A stretch of DNA of 64,000 bases from an uncultured Rhodospirillales bacterium (GTDB lineage: Bacteria; Pseudomonadota; Alphaproteobacteria; CAAGCB01; CAG-977): NCBI GenBank assembly GCA_902777205.1, contig CACYSU010000002.1:112190-176189 (forward strand), written 5' to 3'. Shown in pieces: positions 28,899 to 36,161 of the stretch; positions within the stretch are counted from its first letter, which is position 1; each line of letters starts with the position of its first letter. The position numbers were made by a program, and so were the translations under genes. The notes under the pieces were generated by a model that saw nothing but the letters and a program-made list of their open reading frames with translations, was not told the DNA's origin and searched no databases.

Positions 28899-29428
28899 TT
28901 TTTCCGTCCGTAATAAAGGATTCCGCCCGCCGCGAACGCCACCACGACATAAATCGGCGACAACGGCGTAAACGCGACCAGACACGCGGCCGCAACGGAA
29001 AGAAACATTTTAAAACCGACCGTCCCCGTGCGCTTGGCGATCGTGAAAACGGGCACCAGAATCAACGCGACCGACGCGGGTTTGACGGCCTTGAACGCCG
29101 CGACAAACAACGGCGCGTTCTGTATCCCTTGAAACAGCATGGCGATCATTAAAATAATCGCAAACGACGGCAAGACCGCCCCGAACGCCGTCGCGATCAT
29201 CCCCTTGACACCCGCGATCCGCAGTCCCAGAAAAACGGCCAAGTTGACGGCGATCGGCCCCGGCGCGGACTGTGTCGCCGCGACGATGTCGATGAATTCG
29301 TCGTCGTCCAGCCATTTGCGCCGCGTCACCAATTCCCGCCGGATCTGCGGCATCATGGCGTATCCGCTGCCCAGCGTAAACGCCCCGATCTTAAAGAAAA
29401 CCCAGAAAAGCTGCCAGCTTTGATACAT
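28895..29428 (-). CDS. Chromate transporter-type membrane protein, first half
   Basis: 177 residues, paralogous to the following gene. 'FTLGSGYAMMPQIRRELV' near 18-35 and 'ATQSAPGPIAVNLAVFLGL' near 52-70 are the CHR-domain signatures, followed by hydrophobic segments. It is coupled to its partner by ATGA. AAGG precedes the ATG. Confidence 0.9.
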   Translation of the reverse strand: MYQSWQLFWVFFKIGAFTLGSGYAMMPQIRRELVTRRKWLDDDEFIDIVAATQSAPGPIAVNLAVFLGLRIAGVKGMIATAFGAVLPSFAIILMIAMLFQGIQNAPLFVAAFKAVKPASVALILVPVFTIAKRTGTVGFKMFLSVAAACLVAFTPLSPIYVVVAFAAGGILYYGRKK

Positions 29429-29710
29429 TTTACCGCCTTTTCAACGCGTTCATCATTATTTTTCACCCGATGAATCAAGAACGTCCGCCGTTTCAAACCC
29501 GCTTGAAAATTGCCTTTCCACACTTGTTACGATTCTGAAAACATCCTTTGTTTTCGCCGTATGCAAAAGTTTTTTCATATATTTTTATTCCATGAAAACA
29601 ACGGGTTGAGGATCGTTTTTTTCATACCGGTTCAAACGAGAAACGGACGTATCGAAAATCCTGAAAACGTCCGTTTCGTATTTATTTCCATCACGCAACA
29701 ACACAAGCGG
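29429..29710. other. 282-bp intergenic region with an 11-bp stem
   Basis: Lies between hslU and the chrA pair, both on minus. Around 29639-29681 GAAACGGACGT pairs with ACGTCCGTTTC across a long loop; it is probably the hslVU terminator, although the T-run is poor. I see no ORF with support elsewhere in the gap. Confidence 0.5.
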
Positions 29711-31021
29711 TTACAGGATGAATTTGGACAAGTCGGATGTTTTCGCCAACGCGCCGACTTTCTCCGCGACCAGTTCCTTTGTAATGATCGCTTTTTCCCC
29801 CTGACGTTCGGCGGCGGTAAAGGAAATGTCCTCCAACAGCTTTTCCATAATCGTGTGCAAACGGCGCGCGCCGATGTTTTCGACGTTTTCGTTGACCTCG
29901 GCGGCCAAAGCGGCGATTTCCCGTATCGCGCCGTCGTCAAATTCCAGCGTGAAATTTTCCGTTTTCATCAATTCTTTGTACTGCAGGATCAGATTCGCCT
30001 CCGGTTCCGTCAAAATCCGGTAGAAATCGTCTTGGCTCAACGGTTTCAATTCGACGCGAATCGGCAGACGGCCTTGCAATTCCGGCAGCAGGTCGGACGG
30101 TTTCGACACATGAAAAGCCCCCGAAGCGATAAACAGGATGTGATCCGTTTTCACCATGCCGTGCTTGGTCGCCACGGTGGTTCCCTCGATCAGCGGCAGC
30201 AGGTCGCGCTGGACGCCTTCGCGCGAAACGTCCGGATTCCGCCCTTCGCCGCGGCCGCAAATCTTGTCGAATTCGTCAATGAAAACGATGCCGTTGTTTT
30301 CGACGTTTTCCACGGCCGTTTTGATCACTTTTTCCGGTTCGATCAGGTTGTCGCTCTCCTCCGTCACCAAAACGTCGTAGGAATCCTTGACGGTCATTTT
30401 CTTTTTGCGGTACGTCGTCCCTTTTCCGCCCAGCAGGTCGCCCAGGGAAATCATCCCCATCTGCGCGCCGGGCATCCCCGGAATATCAATCGTCGGCATG
30501 GAATTGTTTTGACCGTCCTGCACCTCGATTTCGATTTCCCGATCGTCCAACGCGCCATCGCGCAGCAGCTTTTTAAATTTCTGCCGCGTTTCGTCCGTCG
30601 CGATGTCGCCGACCAAAGCGTCGATCACGCGTTCCTCGGCCGCGGCTTCGGCCTTGACGTGAACGTCCTTGCGCATTTTTTTGCGCGTCATCGTGATGGA
30701 TATTTCGACCAAATCGCGGATGATGCTTTCGACATCGCGGCCGACATAGCCGATTTCCGTGAATTTCGTCGCTTCGGTTTTGATGAAGGGCGCCTGCGCC
30801 AGCTTCGCCAGCCGGCGGGCGATTTCGGTTTTCCCGACCCCCGTCGGTCCGATCATCAGGATGTTTTTCGGCACGACCTCTTCGCGCAAAGCGGCGGGGA
30901 TTTGCTGACGGCGCCAGCGGTTGCGCAAAGCCACGGCGACGGCGCGCTTGGCTTCGTCCTGCCCGATGATGTGGCGGTCGAGTTCGGAAACGATTTCGCG
31001 GGGTGAAAAAAACATACTCAT
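29711..31021 (-). CDS. hslU: HslU, ATPase of the HslUV protease
   Basis: 436 residues, full length. '[20 protein letters not shown]' is at the N-terminus, Walker A '[15 protein letters not shown]' near residue 55, the I-domain near 110-240, Walker B '[11 protein letters not shown]' near 250 and the family-typical extreme C-terminus 'LSKFIL' that docks into HslV. It unfolds substrates for HslV. Overlaps hslV by 4 nt. Confidence 0.98.
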   Translation of the reverse strand: MSMFFSPREIVSELDRHIIGQDEAKRAVAVALRNRWRRQQIPAALREEVVPKNILMIGPTGVGKTEIARRLAKLAQAPFIKTEATKFTEIGYVGRDVESIIRDLVEISITMTRKKMRKDVHVKAEAAAEERVIDALVGDIATDETRQKFKKLLRDGALDDREIEIEVQDGQNNSMPTIDIPGMPGAQMGMISLGDLLGGKGTTYRKKKMTVKDSYDVLVTEESDNLIEPEKVIKTAVENVENNGIVFIDEFDKICGRGEGRNPDVSREGVQRDLLPLIEGTTVATKHGMVKTDHILFIASGAFHVSKPSDLLPELQGRLPIRVELKPLSQDDFYRILTEPEANLILQYKELMKTENFTLEFDDGAIREIAALAAEVNENVENIGARRLHTIMEKLLEDISFTAAERQGEKAIITKELVAEKVGALAKTSDLSKFIL

Positions 31022-31560
31022 AAGCTTTCCGTAATGATGTTGTGATTGGTGTAAATGCAGATGTCGGCCGCAATGTTCATCGCCTTTTCAACGATTTCCT
31101 GCGCGGTCATGTCCGTGTCGATCAACGCCAGCGCGGCCGCCTGCGCGTACGACCCGCCCGACCCGATGCCGATCAGCCCGCGCTGCGGTTCCAAAACGTC
31201 GCCGTTGCCCGTCAAAACAAGGGTGGCGTCCTTGTCCGCGACGATCATCATCGCCTCCAGCTTGCGCAAATATTTGTCCGTGCGCCAGTCTTTGGCCAAT
31301 TCGACGCACGCGCGCGTCAGCTGGAACGAGTTTTTTTCCAGCTTTTCCTCCAACCGTTCAAACAGGGTGAACGCGTCGGCGGTCGCGCCCGCGAATCCGG
31401 CGATGATATTGCCGTTGCCCAACCGGCGCACTTTTCTGGCGTTGCTTTTCAACACCGTGCTGCCGAACGTCACCTGTCCGTCGCCCGCGATGACGACGGA
31501 ACCGTTTTTGCGGACGCACAAAATCGTCGTGCCGCGTAAAGCCGGCGTTTGATTATCCAT
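31018..31560 (-). CDS. hslV: HslV, peptidase of the HslUV protease
   Basis: 180 residues. A 10-residue propeptide ends before Thr11 ('RGTTILCVR'), which becomes the N-terminal nucleophile. '[12 protein letters not shown]' and '[21 protein letters not shown]' are typical. Divergent from hisB with about 80 bp between starts, an arrangement common in alphaproteobacteria. Confidence 0.98.
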   Translation of the reverse strand: MDNQTPALRGTTILCVRKNGSVVIAGDGQVTFGSTVLKSNARKVRRLGNGNIIAGFAGATADAFTLFERLEEKLEKNSFQLTRACVELAKDWRTDKYLRKLEAMMIVADKDATLVLTGNGDVLEPQRGLIGIGSGGSYAQAAALALIDTDMTAQEIVEKAMNIAADICIYTNHNIITESL

Positions 31561-31639
31561 GACATCTCCTTTGCTTTGCGTAAAAAACTGCGTTAATGTG
31601 GTTTAAAACAGATTACCGCCGAAAGAAAGGAAAAAGCAA

Positions 31640-32227
31640 ATGCGCACGGCCGAAACGGAACGGAACACCGCGGAAACGCAAATCAAAGTTTTTGTCAATC
31701 TGGACGGCACGGGGAAATACGACATCTCCACGGGATGCGGATTTTTCGACCATATGCTGGAACAGCTGTCGCGCCACAGCCTGATCGACCTGACCGTCAA
31801 AGCGGCCGGCGATTTGCACGTTGACGCGCATCATCTGGTTGAAGACGCCGGCATCGTCATCGGTCAAACGGTCGCGCGGGCGCTGGGCGGCAAAAAGGGT
31901 GTCAACCGTTACGGCGCGGCGTGCGTCCCGATGGACGAATCGCTCAGCCGCTGCGTTCTGGACTTAAGCGGACGGGGCGTCTGCGTCTGGCACGTCGCTT
32001 TTCCGACCGAAAAAGTCGGCGACATCGACACCGAAGTGTTCAAGGAATTTTTCACCGCCGTCGCTGATAATTTGCGCGCCGCGGTGCATATCGAAAATCT
32101 GTATGGCGGCAATTCTCACCATATCATAGAATCGTGCTTCAAAGCGTTCGCGCGGGCTTTGCGCCGCGCCGTCGAATTTGACGAACGGGCGAAAGACATC
32201 CTGCCCACAACCAAAGGAGCTTTGTAA
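31640..32227 (+). CDS. hisB: Imidazoleglycerol-phosphate dehydratase
   Basis: 195 residues, monofunctional HisB. 'GCGFFDHMLEQLSRHS' near residue 32-47 and 'DAHHLVEDAGIVIGQ' near 63-77 carry the manganese-binding histidines. 'NSHHIIESCFKAFARALR' lies near 155. AAAGGA upstream of the ATG. Unlike the usual hisB-hisH-hisA-hisF cluster, the next gene here is a flavodoxin coupled by TAATG. Confidence 0.97.
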   Translation: MRTAETERNTAETQIKVFVNLDGTGKYDISTGCGFFDHMLEQLSRHSLIDLTVKAAGDLHVDAHHLVEDAGIVIGQTVARALGGKKGVNRYGAACVPMDESLSRCVLDLSGRGVCVWHVAFPTEKVGDIDTEVFKEFFTAVADNLRAAVHIENLYGGNSHHIIESCFKAFARALRRAVEFDERAKDILPTTKGAL

Positions 32228-32838
32228 TGAAATACGCTTTGTACGTTTTAATCGCCGCCGTTGTCGTCGCCGCCGCCGCGGGATTGCGGCACCTGTACCG
32301 CGTTTCGTCGGCCAACAAACGGGAAATGGCGCAATACGCGGGCAAATCCGCCGAAATCAAAAAGGATTTGGGCAAAGCGCTGGTCGTTTATTATTCGCTG
32401 ACCGGCCGCACAAAGGAAATCGCCGACAAAATCCAAACGCTGACGGGCGCGGACGCGTTCCGGCTGGAAACCGCGGAACCGCTGCCGACGGGGGCGAAAC
32501 TGCATCTGGCGATCAAGGATCAACTGAAAACGAAAAAATATCCGGCGTTGAAACAACTGCCCGCCCTGACCGGATACGACATCGTGTTCGTCGGCGCGCC
32601 CGTATGGTGGTACACGGCGGCGACTCCGGCGCTGTCATATCTGGAACAAACGGATTTTCAGGGAAAAAAGGTCGCTTTCTTTTCCACACAGGGCAGCAAC
32701 CGCGGCACGTTTTTGCCGGATGTCACGGCTTTGACGAAAAACGCGCAGATCCTGCCCGACGCGTCGTTCAACAACATGGGCAAAGAATACGACGACGCCG
32801 TCACCGCCAAAATCGCCGCGTGGATCAACGGGCTGTAG
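32227..32838 (+). CDS. Membrane-anchored flavodoxin-like protein
   Basis: 203 residues: an N-terminal membrane segment (about residues 4-22), a linker, then a flavodoxin domain starting 'ALVVYYSLTGRTKEIADKI', where the SLTGRT loop binds the FMN phosphate. 'FVGAPVWWYTAATPALSYL' is near 118. It is similar to flavodoxin-4-type proteins. The anchor is unusual and would place the domain at the membrane; by topology it could face either side. Its ATG overlaps the hisB stop and AAAGGAG is the ribosome binding site. Confidence 0.85.
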   Translation: MKYALYVLIAAVVVAAAAGLRHLYRVSSANKREMAQYAGKSAEIKKDLGKALVVYYSLTGRTKEIADKIQTLTGADAFRLETAEPLPTGAKLHLAIKDQLKTKKYPALKQLPALTGYDIVFVGAPVWWYTAATPALSYLEQTDFQGKKVAFFSTQGSNRGTFLPDVTALTKNAQILPDASFNNMGKEYDDAVTAKIAAWINGL

Positions 32839-32857
32839 AAAAACGCTCCGGCGAAAG

Positions 32858-32894
32858 ACACCTTTTCGTTTGAACGACGAAAAGGTGTTTTTTT
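32858..32894 (+). terminator. Terminator of hisB-flavodoxin operon
   Basis: A 12-bp perfect stem (ACACCTTTTCGT / ACGAAAAGGTGT) with a 7-nt loop and six T. It isolates the operon from leader copy 3 immediately downstream. Confidence 0.9.
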
Positions 32895-32896
32895 AG

Positions 32897-33195
32897 TTGC
32901 CGTTTTTCATCATTGTGCTAGCCTGACAAAGGTTTGTCGTTTCGACGAACAAGCGCCTTGGCGGGCGCGGAGCCTTCATAAGCTCTCCATAGTGTCGGTG
33001 CCAGATATGCGCCGTAATCCGCTTTGCTTGAATGTAAATGCGGAGAATATCCCCGAATCTGACAATGGTTCGGGGAGCTTTTGACGTATGTTCAGAGGTC
33101 GTCCCGCGGACAGCTTTAAAGGTCAGAAGGATCATTACACTATGTGATTTATGAACTCCCCGAGCCGCCTAAAAGGCGGTTTATGGGGATTTTTT
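32897..33195 (+). ncRNA. Structured leader RNA, copy 3 (upstream of large methyltransferase)
   Basis: Promoter TTGCCG (32897-32902), 16 bp, TAGCCT (32919-32924). Mutually exclusive pairings are visible: CCCCGAA (33051-33057) with TTCGGGG (from 33069); TCGGGGAG (33070-33077) with CTCCCCGA (33156-33163); and CTCCCC with GGGGA (33185-33189), which stands 6 bases before the ATG and is the only Shine-Dalgarno candidate. A 19-codon ORF starting ATG-TTC-AGA lies at 33088-33147. CCGCC/GGCGG forms the terminal hairpin at 33165-33179. Function inferred, not shown. Confidence 0.85.
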
Positions 33196-35613
33196 ATGGC
33201 TAAAACACTATTTGAACAACTGCAAAACGTCAGCAGCGAAGAAGATGTCAAAGACATTTACATTGATGTTCTCGGGTTGAAAAGAACCCGAAAAAATCTG
33301 ATCGACATACAAACAAAGGAAATTTGGTTTGAAACTAAGAAAGGCGGTCAAACATCCGTCTATGAAATGTTCACGCAGTTGCTGTGCTATGTGTTCGCCG
33401 CCCATAAAAAAGGCGAGGAAGTGCCGCCGTTTCTTTGCGTGATGGACTGCGTCAAGGCGGCGATTATGGAAACCGCCAAAATCCTGCCTTTTTTGACGGA
33501 AAAAAGCAAAAACAAAGAAATCGACTGGGGAAAATCCGCCAGCAAATACACGCGGGAAGCTTTGGAAACCGTATCGGCGTATATCGGGACGCGCTTTGTC
33601 TCTTTTCAAATCGAAACACAAAGCGACGAGTTTATAAAAACGGTCAAAAACGCCGTCAAGCACCGCAAAATCATTCGCACGCAAATCACGCCGGACAATC
33701 TGAAACAGGTGTTCGACAGGTGGGTGGACATGATCGGACGCGAAATCGGAAATTTGAACACGGACGAATATTCCCTGCTGTTTTACGCCGATATTATGAG
33801 CGACGGAAAAACGGCCACGCATCAAAAACTGCCGGCCGAGCTGGTCCACAAAAACAATATGCCGGCGTTTTTGTTGAAAGGGCGTTTGTATGAAATCGGA
33901 AATCAGGAAAGATACCAGCAATTTTGGGCGATTTACGACCGTCCGCCCGAACAGAAATACCGCGACTATCTGCTGGAACGGCGGGACTGCCTGATTCCGG
34001 TCGATGAACGCGATTTCAAAGGCGCGTTTTACACGCCTTTGCACATCGTGGACAAAGCTTATGAACTGCTGGCGAAAACTTTGGGAAAAAACTGGCAGAG
34101 GAACTATATCGTCTGGGATATGTGTTGCGGCGTCGGAAATCTGGAAACAAAACACTCAAATCCCAGAAACCTGTTTATGAGCACGCTGGAACAAAACGAC
34201 GTTGACATTATGACGGCGACAAAGACGTGCGTCGGCGCCTATCGTTTTCAATACGATTATCTGAACGACGACATAACGGACGACGGAAAGATCGACTATT
34301 CCCTGACGGGAAAACTGCCCGCCGAACTGCGAACGGCGATTCAAGAAAAAAGAAAAATTCTGATTTTAATCAATCCGCCTTACGCCGAAGCGACAAACGC
34401 CGACAACACGGCGAAAGGCGTCGGCAAAGCCAAAAACAAAACCGGAGTCGCCAAAACGAAATTCGCCGAAAAGGGTATGCCCGACTGGGGCAAAGCAAGC
34501 AACGAACTGTTCATGCAGTTTGTTGCGCGAATTGCGGTTGAAATGCCCGACGCCGTTTTGGCGATGTTCAGCAAATTGAAATATGTCAACGCCCCGAATT
34601 TCGAGGATTTCCGCAAACAATGGATCGCGGAGTATATGAACGGCTTTATAGTTCACAGCAAAGCGTTCGACGGATTGAAAGGCGATTTCCCGATCGGTTT
34701 TCTGATTTGGAAAACACGAAACACCGGCCGCAAACGCAAAGAAATAACGGAAATTTCAACGGAAATCCTGTCAAAAAACGGTGAACCGCAGGGGGAAAAG
34801 AAATTTTACAACATTCCGTCGGACAGGTTTCTCAGTCGCTGGATAAAGCGTCCGAAATCGAATAAAACGCCTGTCGTTCCGCTGAAATCAGCTATTACTG
34901 CGGCAGACGGAAAAGCTTGGGTGACAACAGGTTCGGACGATTTTATCGGCTATATGTGCGCGGGAACGAACGATGTGCAGAACGCGCAAAAATACGTTTA
35001 TCTGCTGTCCTCCGTCGCTTCCCGCGGACATGGTTTTTACGTTACGAAAGACAACTTGCGTCAAGCCGCCGTTTTGTTTTCCGTCGAACATCTGGTCAAA
35101 CATGGCTGGGTCAACGACCGCGACCAGTTTTTACAGCCCGACAAGGATTTATCCGACGAATTTTTCAAAGACTGTTTGATGTATATGCTGTTCAACGCCG
35201 GCAATTTCACCGCTTCCGTTCAAAATTTGGAATGGAACGGTCAAAATTGGTTCGTCGTCAATCATTTCATTCCGTATTCGGAAATCGAAGTCGGCGCGGA
35301 AAACAGGTTTAAAAGCGATTTTATGGTCACATATATGAAAAAAATGAAATTTTCCGAGGAATCAAAATCCGTTTTGAACGCCGGAAAAAAGCTGTGGAAA
35401 AAGTATTTTGAACTCAGTCTGCCGCAATCGGTCAAACGGGAATTCAAGCTTGAAAATTCGGACGCGGGATGGTTTCAAATCAGAAACGCTTTGCGAAAAT
35501 ACAACGAAACGACAATATCCGAACCCGTTGATTTTTCGGAATTTGAAACCGCATATAAACAGCTGGAACAAAAACTGCGCCCCGCCGTCTATGAATACGG
35601 ATTCATAAAGTGA
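33196..35613 (+). CDS. Large N6-adenine DNA methyltransferase, possible restriction-modification fusion
   Basis: 805 residues. The SAM motif is 'VWDMCCGVGNLETK' near residue 313 and motif IV is 'LILINPPYAEA' near 390, which marks an N6-adenine methylase. The first about 300 residues precede the methylase; 'IDIQTKEIWFETKKG' near 35-48 has a D...ExK spacing like a PD-(D/E)xK nuclease, so a type IIG-like single-chain enzyme is possible but unproven. The C-terminal about 300 residues may recognise DNA. The frame opens upstream in the leader; ATG 33196 is chosen for GGGGA spacing and because it matches the start of the gene behind copy 4. Confidence 0.8.
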   Translation: MAKTLFEQLQNVSSEEDVKDIYIDVLGLKRTRKNLIDIQTKEIWFETKKGGQTSVYEMFTQLLCYVFAAHKKGEEVPPFLCVMDCVKAAIMETAKILPFLTEKSKNKEIDWGKSASKYTREALETVSAYIGTRFVSFQIETQSDEFIKTVKNAVKHRKIIRTQITPDNLKQVFDRWVDMIGREIGNLNTDEYSLLFYADIMSDGKTATHQKLPAELVHKNNMPAFLLKGRLYEIGNQERYQQFWAIYDRPPEQKYRDYLLERRDCLIPVDERDFKGAFYTPLHIVDKAYELLAKTLGKNWQRNYIVWDMCCGVGNLETKHSNPRNLFMSTLEQNDVDIMTATKTCVGAYRFQYDYLNDDITDDGKIDYSLTGKLPAELRTAIQEKRKILILINPPYAEATNADNTAKGVGKAKNKTGVAKTKFAEKGMPDWGKASNELFMQFVARIAVEMPDAVLAMFSKLKYVNAPNFEDFRKQWIAEYMNGFIVHSKAFDGLKGDFPIGFLIWKTRNTGRKRKEITEISTEILSKNGEPQGEKKFYNIPSDRFLSRWIKRPKSNKTPVVPLKSAITAADGKAWVTTGSDDFIGYMCAGTNDVQNAQKYVYLLSSVASRGHGFYVTKDNLRQAAVLFSVEHLVKHGWVNDRDQFLQPDKDLSDEFFKDCLMYMLFNAGNFTASVQNLEWNGQNWFVVNHFIPYSEIEVGAENRFKSDFMVTYMKKMKFSEESKSVLNAGKKLWKKYFELSLPQSVKREFKLENSDAGWFQIRNALRKYNETTISEPVDFSEFETAYKQLEQKLRPAVYEYGFIK

Positions 35614-35829
35614 TTTTTCACGATCGGGATTTGACTAAAAAAACGGCACACAAAGAACTTTTATTACAAAAAAATGAAAAAATTTTTCGCCGTCCGGATG
35701 CCGAATCTTTGAATTTTTCAAAAAGCCCATTGTTTTTAACGGGTTGCCGTTTTTTCCGATTTTGGTTGATTATCCGCCGGAAAACGGTATAATAAAAGAC
35801 GGATATAAGGAAATTTGAGCGAGGATCTT
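35614..35829. other. 216-bp intergenic region
   Basis: AT-rich gap after the methyltransferase. It contains no clear terminator for that gene and no RNA element that I recognise, apart from the promoter at 35766-35793 for the downstream small gene. Confidence 0.4.
35766..35793 (+). promoter_or_regulatory. Promoter of the YjfB-like gene
   Basis: TTGATT, 16 bp, and a perfect TATAAT. It is among the strongest consensus promoters in the window and lies 36 bp upstream of the ATG at 35830. Confidence 0.7.
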
Positions 35830-36021
35830 ATGTACGTTTCTGATGTTGCGGAACAGATTGTTGCGATGCAGGCGCAGATGCTGCGCGCCTCTATGGCGAT
35901 GGCGGCAACCAAGAGCGCGGCGGAACAGCAACAGGCCGTGACCACCCTCCTTACAGAAGCGACACAGTCCGCTGCTGCCAGTGCAGACGGTCGGGGCGCA
36001 ATGCTCGACATTCTCGTTTAA
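35830..36021 (+). CDS. YjfB family small protein (putative motility-associated)
   Basis: 63 residues. 'MYVSDVAEQIVAMQAQMLRA' followed by an amphipathic Ala/Gln-rich helix and the C-terminal 'AMLDILV' matches the short YjfB-like family, often annotated as a putative motility protein. The biochemical role is unknown. ATG 35830 has AGG 6 bases upstream; an in-frame TTG at 35815 is a possible alternative. No flagellar genes are in the window. Confidence 0.7.
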   Translation: MYVSDVAEQIVAMQAQMLRASMAMAATKSAAEQQQAVTTLLTEATQSAAASADGRGAMLDILV

Positions 36022-36044
36022 AACGTTCTCCTTGTTTCCTTTTC

Positions 36045-36075
36045 GGGGGTACTTTCGGGTACCCCCCCTTTTTTT
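36045..36075 (+). terminator. Terminator of the YjfB-like gene
   Basis: GGGGGTAC pairs with GGTACCCCC in a tight hairpin (36045-36067), followed by eight T. Confidence 0.9.
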
Positions 36076-36111
36076 GCCTCCGAAAACACCGGCGCGGAAT
36101 CATCCGGATAC

Positions 36112-36144
36112 AAAAAAACCGCCATGTCTGCCACGGCGGTTTTC
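36112..36144 (-). terminator. Terminator of htpG
   Basis: On minus, AACCGCC and GGCGGTT form the stem and are followed by a run of T; it begins 18 bp past the htpG stop. Confidence 0.8.
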
Positions 36145-36161
36145 TTTGCGTTTAAAAAGGG

